The notes beneath the pieces are model-generated. The model searched no databases. It was not told where the DNA came from and was given only the letters and a program-made list of their open reading frames with translations. Below, one piece after another: positions 9,479 through 18,845 of a DNA stretch of 64,000 bases. Positions within the stretch are counted from its first letter, which is position 1, and each line of letters starts with the position of its first letter. The translations under genes were made by a program, and so were the position numbers. The DNA comes from Vibrio sp. Of7-15 (GTDB taxonomy: Bacteria; Pseudomonadota; Gammaproteobacteria; Enterobacterales; Vibrionaceae), in assembly GCF_022347565.1 (NCBI RefSeq), contig NZ_JAKRGH010000021.1:20624-84623 (forward strand), written 5' to 3'.

Positions 9479-9739
9479 ATTCAATGCCTCCAGTCCGTTG
9501 AATTAGTTCAAGCCTAGCACTCTTGTTTTAGAAATAATGTCAATTTGATCCCAACTCATGGAGCAAACGTATAGGAATTGGAGTTATTCATATTTGACCA
9601 CGAAGTTGTTATATATAATAAATAGTTAACTCAATTAAATAGTATACTGCGTGATGTATTAGGGGTGGTTGTAAATTCATCACTGTCACGTAACAATGGT
9701 ATAGTGAACTGGCTTAGATAATCTATGAGGAAGCGTCCG

Positions 9740-10267
9740 ATGTTAGCGCAAGCTATGATTGATAAATTGAATGAGCAAATAAATTTAGAGTTTTTCTCTT
9801 CCAATCTATACTTACAAATGAGTGCTTGGTGTGAGGATAAAGGTTTTGAAGGTGCCGCTGAGTTTTTACGAGCTCATGCAACGGAAGAAATGGAGCACAT
9901 GCAACGTTTATTTACTTATGTGAGTGAAACGGGTGGTTTGCCTCTTTTAGGTGCGATTGATGCGCCTGAGCATAACTTTGAAAGCCTTGGTGAGGTATTT
10001 CGTAAAACGTACGAGCATGAACAAATGATCACTGAAAAGATCAATAAGCTTGCTCACGTTGCTTTCTCTACTCAAGACTACTCAACGTTTAATTTCCTTC
10101 AATGGTACGTTGCGGAGCAACATGAAGAAGAGAAATTATTTAAAGGGATTTTAGATAAGCTAGAGCTGGTTGGTGAAGATGGCAAAGCGCTGTTCTTTAT
10201 TGACAAGGATCTAAGCGCATTGGCGAAGTCAGGTTCATCGTCAATCATGGATACGACGGCAGAGTAA
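9740..10267 (+). CDS. ftnA: Bacterial non-heme ferritin
   Basis: This 175-residue ferritin begins [18 protein letters not shown]. The ferroxidase-centre residues are visible: the Glu in helix A (NLEFFSS), the EEMEHM pair in helix B, and the EQHEEEKLF segment in helix D. It stores iron as a 24-mer in the cytosol. I preferred the ATG at 9740 over the ATG at 9725 because it matches E. coli FtnA's N-terminus and has GAGGAAG upstream at 9727-9733. It is divergent from uspA, with uspB 77 bp downstream. Confidence 0.96.
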   Translation: MLAQAMIDKLNEQINLEFFSSNLYLQMSAWCEDKGFEGAAEFLRAHATEEMEHMQRLFTYVSETGGLPLLGAIDAPEHNFESLGEVFRKTYEHEQMITEKINKLAHVAFSTQDYSTFNFLQWYVAEQHEEEKLFKGILDKLELVGEDGKALFFIDKDLSALAKSGSSSIMDTTAE

Positions 10268-10344
10268 TGTTCAGCCATTACTAGATAATACCCTGATCAT
10301 TTTCTGCTTCTTAGTGTATCCGGTCGTGATAGTAGGAGGAGAAG

Positions 10345-10683
10345 ATGATCAGTGGAGATGCGATCCTATTTGCATTAATCTTAGTCACAACCATCAATGT
10401 GGCTCGTTATGTCAGCACCTTAAGAACACTACTCAGTGTGATGCGTGAAGCACATCCGTTACTGTATCAACAAGTGGATGGCCGCGGCTTTTTTTCAACT
10501 CATGGCAACGTCGCCAAACAAGTCCGACTGTTCCACTACATACGTAGCCAGGAATATCAACATCATCATGATCCGGTATTTATTATTAAATGTAATAAAG
10601 TCCGGCAACTGTTTGTGATCTCCAGTACTTTAGTCATGACTACCGTAATTATGCTGTTTACTGTCGCCTTTTTAGGTATTTAG
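10345..10683 (+). CDS. uspB: Universal stress protein B
   Basis: The product is a 112-residue inner-membrane protein with an N-terminal helix ([20 protein letters not shown]) and a C-terminal helix (about 90-110). It matches UspB in length and in the central [14 protein letters not shown] and [14 protein letters not shown] segments. In E. coli uspB is induced in stationary phase and ethanol stress. A strong AGGAGGAG precedes the ATG. It follows ftnA in the same direction. Confidence 0.95.
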   Translation: MISGDAILFALILVTTINVARYVSTLRTLLSVMREAHPLLYQQVDGRGFFSTHGNVAKQVRLFHYIRSQEYQHHHDPVFIIKCNKVRQLFVISSTLVMTTVIMLFTVAFLGI

Positions 10684-10783
10684 TTACCAATCTTTTATTA
10701 GGTCAACAGCATTTTGAATGGGTGATAACAACAATGGTTGGCACTCATTGCTTACATGGGTAAAATAGCGCCGTGTTGTGCAA

Positions 10784-10815
10784 GGGATGTACTATTTATG
10801 AGTACATCCCTTTTT
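10784..10815 (+). terminator. Intrinsic terminator upstream of the YhiN-like gene
   Basis: GGGATGTACT and AGTACATCCC form a perfect 10-bp stem with a 7-base loop and a T5 tail. It ends just before the YhiN-like gene, about 100 bp after uspB. It may close the uspB transcript or act as a leader attenuator. Confidence 0.8.
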
Positions 10816-10836
10816 ATTTATTAGGGCAAAAAGAAC

Positions 10837-12024
10837 ATGGCAAAAAAGTTTGATGTAGTGATCATCGGCGCTGGGGCGGCTGGATTAATGTGTGCAGCAG
10901 AAGCAGGTAAACGTGGACGCTCTGTGCTGGTGGTGGATCACGGCAAGAAGCCCGGTCGAAAAATTCTGATCTCCGGTGGTGGCCGCTGTAACTTCACCAA
11001 TTATGATGTTGCTGCTAATAACTTTGTTTGTCGTAACCCTCATTTTGTTAAATCTGCTTTATCTCAGTACACTCAGTGGGATTTCATTGCCATGATTGCA
11101 AAGCACAACATTGCCTTTGAAGAGCGTTTGCATGGGCAATTATTTTGTGAGGATTCAGCAAAAGACATTGTCGCCATGTTATTGGCAGAATGTGATTTAC
11201 CAACGGTTGAGCAGCGTTATCGTTGTGATGTGCATGACATTGAAAAAACAGAAAATGGCTTTTGTTTAAAACTGAATACAGACGCGATTGAGTGTGAGTC
11301 GTTGGTGATTGCCACGGGCGGACTTTCGATGCCAAAACTGGGAGCAACCCCCTTTGGTTACCAAGTGGCCGAGCAGTTTGGGTTGAAAATGGTGCCGACC
11401 ACCGCGGGTTTAGTACCATTTACGCTGCATAAAGAAGAGAAAGAGGCATTTGAGTCTCTATCTGGTATTGCCATTCCTGTCGTGGTGGAGTCGGAAGACG
11501 GCAGTAATTTTAAAGAGAACTTATTGTTTACTCACCGCGGTTTATCGGGGCCTGTGATTTTGCAAATTTCATCGTACTGGACGCCAGGGCAAAAAGTGAT
11601 GATTGATTTATTGCCTGATCTCGATTTAGCGGAAACGCTAACGGCCATGCGTGAAAAACACCCGAACCAAAGTTTGAAAAATTCGCTATCACGATTATTA
11701 CCAAAACGTTTTATTGAAGTATTAATTGAACGAAAAGACATTACGGATAAACCATTAAAGCAATACAACCCAAAAGGCATCACGGAGCTGGCAACGTATT
11801 TCCATCAGTGGTCTGTGGCCCCGAATGGCACAGAAGGTTACCGCACCGCCGAAGTGACCCTGGGTGGGGTCGATACCGATGAGCTGTCTTCTAAAACCAT
11901 GGAAGCGAAAAAAGTGCCGGGCTTATATTTTGCCGGTGAAGTCATGGACGTGAGTGGCTGGCTCGGAGGCTATAACTTCCAATGGGCATGGAGCTCTGGG
12001 TATGTGGTAGGTCAAAACGCCTAA
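10837..12024 (+). CDS. yhiN: YhiN/HI0933-family FAD-dependent oxidoreductase
   Basis: This is a 395-residue flavoprotein with an N-terminal dinucleotide-binding motif (VVIIGAGAAGLMCA). It also has the family signatures PGRKILISGGGRCNFTN, IATGGLSMPKLGATPFGY, THRGLSGPVILQIS and a C-terminal GLYFAGEVMDVSGWLGGYNFQWAWSSG. The physiological substrate of this conserved family is not established. It forms a single-gene unit with a hairpin before and a hairpin after. Confidence 0.92.
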   Translation: MAKKFDVVIIGAGAAGLMCAAEAGKRGRSVLVVDHGKKPGRKILISGGGRCNFTNYDVAANNFVCRNPHFVKSALSQYTQWDFIAMIAKHNIAFEERLHGQLFCEDSAKDIVAMLLAECDLPTVEQRYRCDVHDIEKTENGFCLKLNTDAIECESLVIATGGLSMPKLGATPFGYQVAEQFGLKMVPTTAGLVPFTLHKEEKEAFESLSGIAIPVVVESEDGSNFKENLLFTHRGLSGPVILQISSYWTPGQKVMIDLLPDLDLAETLTAMREKHPNQSLKNSLSRLLPKRFIEVLIERKDITDKPLKQYNPKGITELATYFHQWSVAPNGTEGYRTAEVTLGGVDTDELSSKTMEAKKVPGLYFAGEVMDVSGWLGGYNFQWAWSSGYVVGQNA

Positions 12025-12068
12025 ATGTGTTGAGGCCATAAGATATAGAAGGGACCTTTGTCTGCTTA

Positions 12069-12115
12069 ATGCTGTTCTGCCTAGTTTGATAAGGGGCTGA
12101 ACAGCATCATTTTTT
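12069..12115 (+). terminator. Probable intrinsic terminator of the YhiN-like gene
   Basis: ATGCTGTTC at 12069-12077 pairs with GAACAGCAT at 12099-12107, followed by CATTTTTTG. The loop is long (21 bases), so efficiency is uncertain. Confidence 0.65.
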
Positions 12116-12519
12116 GTTTTCGTTAAACTGAGTCACTTATCTCACGGTCTCGCTGCAATTGCATTTTTATAGTGCGATTTATGCCACTTTACTGGCCAGT
12201 ATTGGTATTTATTGTTTCGAATGACCATCGTGTCTTTGTAGCTTTGAATCGTGAGCTTTTTCCCTTTCGTTACATCTCCTGATTTTCTTATTTGATCTTG
12301 GTATAAGACTTATAGCGTCAAGTTAGGCATCTTCTGACATATAGGATATCTTATGGAACGTTTGCCATACGATAAGTGATGAGTGGCTGAAAATAGCGAG
12401 GTCACTAACGTTATTTATAAAAAGAATATCACTCTACTTCCAACGTATTGCATACATACCCTAATTTATGCATAGTTGGCCCAGTTTTACCCATTTTACA
12501 AATTGAGAAGTGAGAATTC
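12116..12519. other. Intergenic stretch with no recognised feature
   Basis: About 400 bp before the FIST-GGDEF-EAL gene contain no convincing ORF, hairpin or known operator. The 5' region of the next gene must lie here. AT-rich patches near 12410-12480 are plausible promoter locations, but no clear -35/-10 pair stands out. Confidence 0.5.
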
Positions 12520-15006
12520 ATGCAGACGGTCGCAACAACGGTTTCTGATGTAGGCCAGTTGATTCATTGGTGCCAGCAGTTTCAATGTCAGCGTAATGAA
12601 CAAATATTAATCCAAGTTTTTTCTACTCAATCACAAGAACAGGTAAAACAGTACTACCATATAATGACTGATTTTTGGCCAAACAGTACTATGATTGGTC
12701 AAAGTGCTAGTAGTACGTTTATTCAAGCCAATGTCTCCAATAGCGGCACGTTAATTTCCGTTTCTTTTTTTCAAAGCACGCAGTTAAACAGTGCGTTAGT
12801 ACCTATATCTGAGCAAAAAGAAGCCACTGGTTTTTTGTTGTGTGAGCAGCTTAAGGTATCCCGTTGTACTAAAGCGATCATCTGTTTGGCGGATGGGGTC
12901 ACTGCGGCGGATTATCCATTGTTTAATGCCTTTTCTCAATTACCTTATTTCATCCCCATTGCTGGAGGTGCCGCAGGGAAAGGGGAAAGTGAAAGTTGGA
13001 TTATGTTAAATGGTGAGTTTGGTGAACAGTGCATGGTAGCTGTGGCATTGGAATCCGATTGCCTGCAAGTTTGGTACGACGCCTTTGTTGAATGGCATCC
13101 TGTTGGTAAGCGTTTTCGTGTAACGAAAGGTCATGGGAATGTGATTGAATCAATCGATAATGAGCCTGCGTATGATGTCTATTGTAAATATTTAGCCAAT
13201 GGGAAGTCATTGTCTTTTCATCAGGTTCAAGCGTTCCCATTGATGACATCAGAAAATAAAGGCCAGGGCGTTGTTGGGGTTGAGAAAATATTGGGGAACG
13301 GCGCGTTAGAACTTGCGGTGGAAATCCCTGTTGGCGACGAAGTTCGTTTTTGCTATAGCCACCCATCATTAACTCAAGAACAAGTTCAGTATGGTGTGGA
13401 GCAATTGGTGGATCATCATCCTGAGTCTATTTTTATCTATAATTGCGAATCTCGACGCGATTTTGAACATGGCGATAGCGAGTTAAAACCGTTTGCAGAA
13501 GTCGCACCCACTCAAGGGGTGTACTGCATGGCAGAATTATTTCGCCATCCTGATCGTCAACGTGTGTTACACCACAGTTTAACGTACTTGGCTTTACGAG
13601 AAAGTACGCAGGTCGATAGCCATCATAAAGTCACCGTACAGAACCATCAGCACGCGTTGACCCCCTTGTTTTCTTTGATCCGAAATTCATTGGCAGATTT
13701 AGATGCTATGACCATGCAGATGGAGAAGAAGCTCAGTGTTCAAGCGGAAAAATTGGTTGAGAGCTATCGAGTGGATCGACGTACTGGGTTACTAAACCGA
13801 GTGGTATTGAAAGAGCGTTTAGCGCACCTTACTGGTTCAGAGCATTTACTCACCGTAAAACTGACTAACCTCAGTGTGATTAACGATAAATACGGTTATC
13901 AAACGGGCGATCGGCTCCTGCGTGATCTGAGTATGTACTTTTCTGAGCACCTGATTTCACAGTTTAATCAAACGACTGAGTTGTACAGTGTCGGCATCGG
14001 AGAGTGGGCCGTGGTGTTTCGCTCGGATCTGAGCAGCGATGAACTAAAACAGCATTTTTTGGTGTTTACGGATCAATTAGAGCAGGTGAATTTTGAACCT
14101 TATGGTTTGCCAGATATTGACCATTTGTCGGTGGCGATTTCTGGTGGCTTGCTGAGTAAGCGAGACTTTCATTGCACTTCACCTGACGACATGATTTTGA
14201 AAGCAATTGAAGCTCGTCGGGTTGCCATGAACCGCAATTGTCATTTGTGTGATGCCCGTGATGTGATTGAAGAAGAGCAAAAGCGCCACAGTCAGATGAG
14301 GTGGTTAACCTGTGCCAATCGCGCGGTGTTGCAACAAGGGGTTGTGGTGTATGTTCAGCCGATTGTGAACGCTCATGATCATTCACTGGCATCTTATGAA
14401 TGTTTAATGCGGATTGCTGAAGACAACCACGTGTATGCTCCGGGCTTATTTTTACCTGCCGTGGAAGGAACTCATCTTTATACGGGGTTAAGTCGTCAGA
14501 TGATCCAGCGCAGTTTCGAGTTAATGAAAGATCGTAACGAATCCTTTTCGATCAACTTGTCTCCTCAGGATCTTATGAACGACAGAACCTTAGATTTATT
14601 GGAGCAGTCGTTAAGTACGTTGGATGACCCATCTCGGGTGGGACTGGAAGTGCTAGAAACGGAACAAATTCAAGATTACGGCCGTATGATTGAAGTGTGT
14701 GATCATTTCCGGCGCTTTGGGGCTCGTATTATCGTGGATGATTTTGGGTCGGGGTATTCCAATATTGATGAAATCGTCAAATTAGAGCCGCAAATCATTA
14801 AGTTGGATGGCAGCTTAATTAAGAACATTGATAAAGATCGCCGCCAGCGCTTAATTGCTCAGCAAATGGTGCAGTTGTGTAAAGTATTAGAAGTGAAAAC
14901 GGTGGCGGAGTTTGTTCATAACCAAGAGGTGTGCGCCATTGCCAAAGACATTGGTGTGGATTACCTACAAGGCTATTATCTTGGTGAACCCCGCTTATTG
15001 AGCTAA
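12520..15006 (+). CDS. FIST-domain protein with degenerate GGDEF and intact EAL domain
   Basis: The 828-residue cytosolic protein starts with FIST-N and FIST-C sensory domains (about 30-365; GGAAGKGES and the QVQAFPLMTS region), predicted to bind small ligands such as amino acids. A short helical linker (about 375-415) follows. The GGDEF-like domain has GIGEW at 492-496 in place of GGDEF and is therefore unlikely to make c-di-GMP. The EAL domain (ECL at 627-629, INLSPQDL, EVLETEQ, VDDFGSGYS, KLDG, AEFV, QGYYLG) keeps the metal and catalytic residues. I infer a c-di-GMP phosphodiesterase whose dead GGDEF domain is regulatory. Its stop overlaps the stop of the convergent aldehyde dehydrogenase by 3 bp. 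Confidence 0.87.
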   Translation: MQTVATTVSDVGQLIHWCQQFQCQRNEQILIQVFSTQSQEQVKQYYHIMTDFWPNSTMIGQSASSTFIQANVSNSGTLISVSFFQSTQLNSALVPISEQKEATGFLLCEQLKVSRCTKAIICLADGVTAADYPLFNAFSQLPYFIPIAGGAAGKGESESWIMLNGEFGEQCMVAVALESDCLQVWYDAFVEWHPVGKRFRVTKGHGNVIESIDNEPAYDVYCKYLANGKSLSFHQVQAFPLMTSENKGQGVVGVEKILGNGALELAVEIPVGDEVRFCYSHPSLTQEQVQYGVEQLVDHHPESIFIYNCESRRDFEHGDSELKPFAEVAPTQGVYCMAELFRHPDRQRVLHHSLTYLALRESTQVDSHHKVTVQNHQHALTPLFSLIRNSLADLDAMTMQMEKKLSVQAEKLVESYRVDRRTGLLNRVVLKERLAHLTGSEHLLTVKLTNLSVINDKYGYQTGDRLLRDLSMYFSEHLISQFNQTTELYSVGIGEWAVVFRSDLSSDELKQHFLVFTDQLEQVNFEPYGLPDIDHLSVAISGGLLSKRDFHCTSPDDMILKAIEARRVAMNRNCHLCDARDVIEEEQKRHSQMRWLTCANRAVLQQGVVVYVQPIVNAHDHSLASYECLMRIAEDNHVYAPGLFLPAVEGTHLYTGLSRQMIQRSFELMKDRNESFSINLSPQDLMNDRTLDLLEQSLSTLDDPSRVGLEVLETEQIQDYGRMIEVCDHFRRFGARIIVDDFGSGYSNIDEIVKLEPQIIKLDGSLIKNIDKDRRQRLIAQQMVQLCKVLEVKTVAEFVHNQEVCAIAKDIGVDYLQGYYLGEPRLLS

Positions 15007-16430
15007 CGCAAAAACAGTTTCATGGTTAAGCGATGCAGCCAGCCGTACGGAGGCATCATCAATCTAGTGGGGTAAAACTTGCCCCGCTGCAAAATGGTTT
15101 TTGCTTTTGAAAACGTCAGGAACCCTTCGTGGCCGTGGTAATGTCCCATTCCTGATGGTCCTATTCCCCCAAATGGAGCGTCTTCTGCAGATACATGCAC
15201 TAACGTTTCATTGATGCATACCCCACCAGAATGTGTGTGCTCAACGATGCGCTGTTGCAGGGCTTTATTATGGCTGAACACATAAAGAGCCAGTGGCCGT
15301 GGGCGCTGTTGAACATAGCTAATGGCTTGGTCTATGTCTTCGTATTCAATAATTGGTAAAAGTGGGCCAAAAATTTCTTGCTGCATAACAGTCATGTCAT
15401 CAGCGGGGTTTGTTACTAAATGCGTCACCATTTTTTGTTGTTCGTCATTATGACTAATGGTATGCGCAGGGATCACATGAGCACCACCTTGTTGAGCTTG
15501 CTGACACCATTGTTGCAGGCGCTGGTAGTGGTGCTGATTAATCACGGCGGTGTAATCTGGGCTATTGGCCCCTTGCGGATACATGGCGGCAAATTGCTGT
15601 TGATACGCCGAAACAAACTCTGTCGTTTTTCCTTTCGGGAGTAATACATAATCTGGGGCGACACAAATCTGCCCCGCGTTTAAACATTTACCATAAATAA
15701 GCTTCTGTACCGCTTCTTTCATGGATATATCGGCGGCAACCAGCACTGGTGACTTTCCACCAAGCTCTAATGTCACGGGCGTTAGGTGCTCTGCAGCCGC
15801 TTTCATGACGTGGTGGCCAACTTGGGTTGAACCAGTAAATAATAAGTGATCAAAAGGCAGTGCAGAAAAGGCACTGGCTATTGTGCTCTCTCCTTCTACG
15901 GTAGCGACTTCCTCATCAGAAAAGGCTTCAGTCAATAACTGGGTTAAGATGGCATTTGTATGTGGTGTAAACTCACTGAGCTTGATCATGGCCCGGTTAC
16001 CCGCAGCAAGGGCGGTAATAAGTGGGCTGATACTTAACATTACGGGAAAATTCCATGGCACCATGATCCCAATGACCCCTAGTGGTTGATATTCCACTCG
16101 AACCTTGGCGGGTGCTAATAGTAATCCTGCGTGACGCTTGGAAGGCTTGAGCCATTTGTTGAGGTTCTTCTTGGTGTACTTGAGTTGTTGTAAGCAAGGC
16201 AAAATATCACTAATTAGAGTGTCGTATTGACTGCGGTGGTCATAATCTTGGTGCAAGGCCTCACACAAGGCTTGTTGGTGGTTGAGCAGGGCCGTTTTAA
16301 GCTTATTCAGCTGGTGTAAACGATGGTCCAGTAAGGGCATGGGGTTTGCTAAAAAGGCGGTTTGTTGCTGCCTTAGCTGTTGCTGCATGGTGACAATTTC
16401 ATGGTTGCCGTGGGAAAGTGAAGCTGTCAT
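15003..16430 (-). CDS. Coniferyl-aldehyde-dehydrogenase-like NAD(P)-dependent aldehyde dehydrogenase
   Basis: The 475-residue ALDH has the family's landmarks: GVIGIMVPWNFPVML, the cofactor turn FTGSTQVGHHV, the general-base motif LELGGKSPV, and the catalytic Cys in NAGQICVAPDYVL. The C-terminus (GGIGPSGMGHYHGHEGF) is typical of class 3 / coniferyl aldehyde dehydrogenase (CalB) enzymes, which tend to act on medium-chain or aromatic aldehydes. The real substrate here is unknown. It converges with the FIST gene with overlapping stops, and the DTW gene lies upstream in the same direction, 62 bp away. Confidence 0.9.
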   Translation of the reverse strand: MTASLSHGNHEIVTMQQQLRQQQTAFLANPMPLLDHRLHQLNKLKTALLNHQQALCEALHQDYDHRSQYDTLISDILPCLQQLKYTKKNLNKWLKPSKRHAGLLLAPAKVRVEYQPLGVIGIMVPWNFPVMLSISPLITALAAGNRAMIKLSEFTPHTNAILTQLLTEAFSDEEVATVEGESTIASAFSALPFDHLLFTGSTQVGHHVMKAAAEHLTPVTLELGGKSPVLVAADISMKEAVQKLIYGKCLNAGQICVAPDYVLLPKGKTTEFVSAYQQQFAAMYPQGANSPDYTAVINQHHYQRLQQWCQQAQQGGAHVIPAHTISHNDEQQKMVTHLVTNPADDMTVMQQEIFGPLLPIIEYEDIDQAISYVQQRPRPLALYVFSHNKALQQRIVEHTHSGGVCINETLVHVSAEDAPFGGIGPSGMGHYHGHEGFLTFSKAKTILQRGKFYPTRLMMPPYGWLHRLTMKLFLR

Positions 16431-16492
16431 TAAAAGTATCCTTACTGGTTTTTAACACTCGTTTTCAGGTGAGATGTTTTGTTATGCCTTGG

Positions 16493-17101
16493 TCATTTTT
16501 GGTAACGGTGACCGCTTTTGTCTGCATGAAAAACAGAAATGAAGTGTGTGAAGTAAGTGTGCAGTTGTTCGGCGTCTTGGCTTTGGCCCAATAGGTTCAG
16601 TAATTCAATGCCGACTTCACAGGTACACAGATTCCCTTCTTGTTGGTTGCGCCTGAGCTGGTAACTGGAAGGGGCGGTATTGGTTAACACTAAGCAAGGT
16701 AAGTTATTTAACCATTTGCTTTTTCTAAGCATTTTTTTTGCTTCTTGCCATGTAGCATCCAGCAAAATAAACAGTGGCTGAATGTTTCCATCACGTGGTG
16801 TTGTCTGCGCGCGAAATTGTTCGCCAGTAATGGCCTCATCATGGGGAAACACGACCCAAGGTTGATAATTTTTATTGGCGATCAGATCAAGCAAGGCTTG
16901 TGGTGGCTCCACTCGGTTCCAGGTGTATTGCTCACAATGGGGAAGTGAGTGCTGCATTAATTTGCCAGTATTGGTGTCTTTGTGTTGTTCGTTTGGATGC
17001 TGTAACAACACAAAATGAGCTTGGCTTTGTAGTGTTGGGCACTGGTCGCAAATGCAGTTATGAGTAAAGCCACATTTAGGGCATGCTGGAGTCGTGGTCA
17101 T
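16493..17101 (-). CDS. DTW-domain tRNA-uridine aminocarboxypropyltransferase (TapT/YfiP-like)
   Basis: The 202-residue protein has an N-terminal cysteine cluster (CPKCGFTHNCICDQCP) that may bind zinc. It then carries the DTW-domain hallmarks HPNEQHKDTNTGKL, the signature DATWQEAKKM and NLCTCEVGIELL. The family transfers the aminocarboxypropyl group of SAM to a tRNA uridine; the E. coli member TapT makes acp3U47. The product is shorter than E. coli TapT, so exact site specificity is inferred. It lies upstream of the aldehyde dehydrogenase, probably in the same transcript. Confidence 0.85.
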   Translation of the reverse strand: MTTTPACPKCGFTHNCICDQCPTLQSQAHFVLLQHPNEQHKDTNTGKLMQHSLPHCEQYTWNRVEPPQALLDLIANKNYQPWVVFPHDEAITGEQFRAQTTPRDGNIQPLFILLDATWQEAKKMLRKSKWLNNLPCLVLTNTAPSSYQLRRNQQEGNLCTCEVGIELLNLLGQSQDAEQLHTYFTHFISVFHADKSGHRYQK

Positions 17102-17230
17102 GATCGAATATTATATTATGGTTAAGTTGCTATAACGTAGAACCACAGAGGCGAATGCTTCACCTCTGTATTGATGCGATAAGGCTAATGGGTTACCAGA
17201 GCCCTCCGCGTTATCTTATCATTGAATGGA

Positions 17231-18277
17231 TCAGTTGTTTTGATCTAAAAATAGCGTGACTCCGTCGGTGCCCAGTCCATACACCTTACCATTTACCTTT
17301 TCTTTTGATGCGGTGATCTTATTGCCTTCTCGGGTAAAAATACGCTCTGCAATCAAGAACTGGCGTTGATGGCGACTCATTAATACATGCACTTGATTGG
17401 CATTGATTTGTTGCCAGACTCCCGACTCAATTAAGCTTGGCTCGTTGGTTTGGTAATCGTAGCGGGTCGTTGCGGTGTGATCGGCGTTTAATGTGACACT
17501 AATGGTTAGCCCTGAATTTGCAGCGGAAGGACTATGGCCTTGATATTGGCCTACCCAGTTTTGAGTGGCATCGGTATTGGCTAACGTTGCACAACCTTGG
17601 TATTTAGTTTGATGCCACTGAACAGTCGATCGCCAGCCATACAAGCTGTCACTCATACCATCATTACATTGTGCTTGTGTGATGGTGAGCTGCGCATTAC
17701 TGGCTGAATATTGATGTTGTTTGAGTTTGATGTCTTGCTCTTTAATGGCTTGTTTCTCGCTTTGCTCTCCCATTTTAGTAAAAGAAAGCTGTCCCTTTTG
17801 AGTACTGATGTTCCAAAAGGGTTCCGTTCCGAAAGCTTTGGTTGGTTGGGGGGCTCGCTGGCAACCCGATGACATCTCTGCTGATAAGAGGTTGATTTGA
17901 GTGACGACAAGCTGAGCCGGAAAATCAGAGGCCAACCCTGCATGTGGCGGTGCTTTAAAATATCCGATCAGCTCACCATACATGGGTTGATAGGGTTTTC
18001 GGGTTAATTCATTAAAGGTCTTTTTTTGCTCTGGCGTTAGTTTCAGCCAGTATTGCTGTTTACTGCCACAGGGGGTTATCGTTTGAGTTTCATGGCCTAC
18101 GGTAACATCTCCGCGTAAAATGAAGCTTTGTGGCGTTACTTCTGAGTTGTTCGTTAATACGGCATTTTGAATGGGCTGTGGTTCGGAAGAAGGCATAGGG
18201 GCATGGCTGCATGCGGTGAGGGTGATGACACTGAATAACGAAATCGGCTTCCACATGGTTTTCCACGATGAGTGCAT
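17231..18277 (-). CDS. Predicted lipoprotein with COG3650-type domain
   Basis: The product is about 348 residues, starting MHSSWKTMWKP with a lipobox ITLTAC|S, so it is likely an outer- or inner-membrane lipoprotein. The frame extends to 18376, but the ATG at 18277 has GAGGA upstream and starts the signal peptide. The centre contains GTEPFWNIS, the hallmark of COG3650 domains. The C-terminal part (about 230-345) looks like a beta-barrel fold of the NlpE/META type. No defined biochemical role is known to me. It is divergent from the EVE gene, and the two starts are only 50 bp apart. Confidence 0.75.
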   Translation of the reverse strand: MHSSWKTMWKPISLFSVITLTACSHAPMPSSEPQPIQNAVLTNNSEVTPQSFILRGDVTVGHETQTITPCGSKQQYWLKLTPEQKKTFNELTRKPYQPMYGELIGYFKAPPHAGLASDFPAQLVVTQINLLSAEMSSGCQRAPQPTKAFGTEPFWNISTQKGQLSFTKMGEQSEKQAIKEQDIKLKQHQYSASNAQLTITQAQCNDGMSDSLYGWRSTVQWHQTKYQGCATLANTDATQNWVGQYQGHSPSAANSGLTISVTLNADHTATTRYDYQTNEPSLIESGVWQQINANQVHVLMSRHQRQFLIAERIFTREGNKITASKEKVNGKVYGLGTDGVTLFLDQNN

Positions 18278-18326
18278 GAAAACATCCTCTTCATAAAGAC
18301 AAACGATAATTTGGGTAAGAAAAATA

Positions 18327-18797
18327 ATGGCGTATTGGTTATTTAAAACAGAACCGGACACTTTTTCAATTAACACACTGTGGCAGCAAGGAACATCATG
18401 CTGGGAAGGTGTGCGTAACTATCAAGCCCGTAATATGATGAGAGATCAAGTAAAACTGGGTGATTTAGTATTGATCTACCATTCATCATGTAAACACGTT
18501 GGTGTGGCAGGCATTGCGAAAGTGTGTAAAGAGGCGTACCCCGATCATTTTCAATTTGATCCGGAGAGTGACTACTTCGACCCAAAATCTAACCCGGAAG
18601 ATCCTCGTTGGATTATGGTTGATGTGGAGTTTGTTCGTAAAACCAAGCGATTGATCCCATTGGCGAAGTTAAAATCTATGCCGGAGCTGGAAAACATGCC
18701 GTTGGTAAAAAGAGGGAATCGTTTGTCGATAATGCCAGTGAGTGAGCAAGAATGGCAGGCGATTCTCGATCAGGAGGAGTTACCAAAAAGGTCATGA
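18327..18797 (+). CDS. EVE-domain protein
   Basis: The 156-residue protein is a single EVE domain. It has MAYWLFKTEPDTFSI at the start, WEGVRNYQARN, LGDLVLIYHSS and the DPRWIMVDVEF segment. EVE domains are related to PUA/YTH folds and bind modified bases in DNA or RNA; orthologues include eukaryotic THYN1. The physiological target in this organism is unknown. It is divergent from the lipoprotein and converges with yigL across a strong terminator. Confidence 0.9.
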   Translation: MAYWLFKTEPDTFSINTLWQQGTSCWEGVRNYQARNMMRDQVKLGDLVLIYHSSCKHVGVAGIAKVCKEAYPDHFQFDPESDYFDPKSNPEDPRWIMVDVEFVRKTKRLIPLAKLKSMPELENMPLVKRGNRLSIMPVSEQEWQAILDQEELPKRS

Positions 18798-18805
18798 TAA
18801 ATTAA

Positions 18806-18845
18806 AGAGGCAGTAAGGTATTATTTTACTGCCTCTATTATTTTT
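18806..18845. terminator. Terminator between the EVE gene and yigL
   Basis: AGAGGCAGTAA (18806-18816) pairs with TTACTGCCTCT (18826-18836), followed by a T-rich tail. The minus-strand side (TTAATTTAT) gives a weaker tail, so it may serve yigL as well. Confidence 0.85.

Noticed and set aside
12116..12519. Hidden gene in the 400-bp gap before the FIST gene
   Set aside because: All frames contain frequent stops, and no ORF with a Shine-Dalgarno sequence stands out.
13001..13369. Minus-strand ORF of 122 residues
   Set aside because: It lies within the FIST gene, has no Shine-Dalgarno sequence or recognisable domain, and has codon use of the opposite strand.
16745..16948. Plus-strand ORF of 67 residues in the DTW gene
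   Set aside because: It is antisense to a well-supported gene and has no recognisable content.
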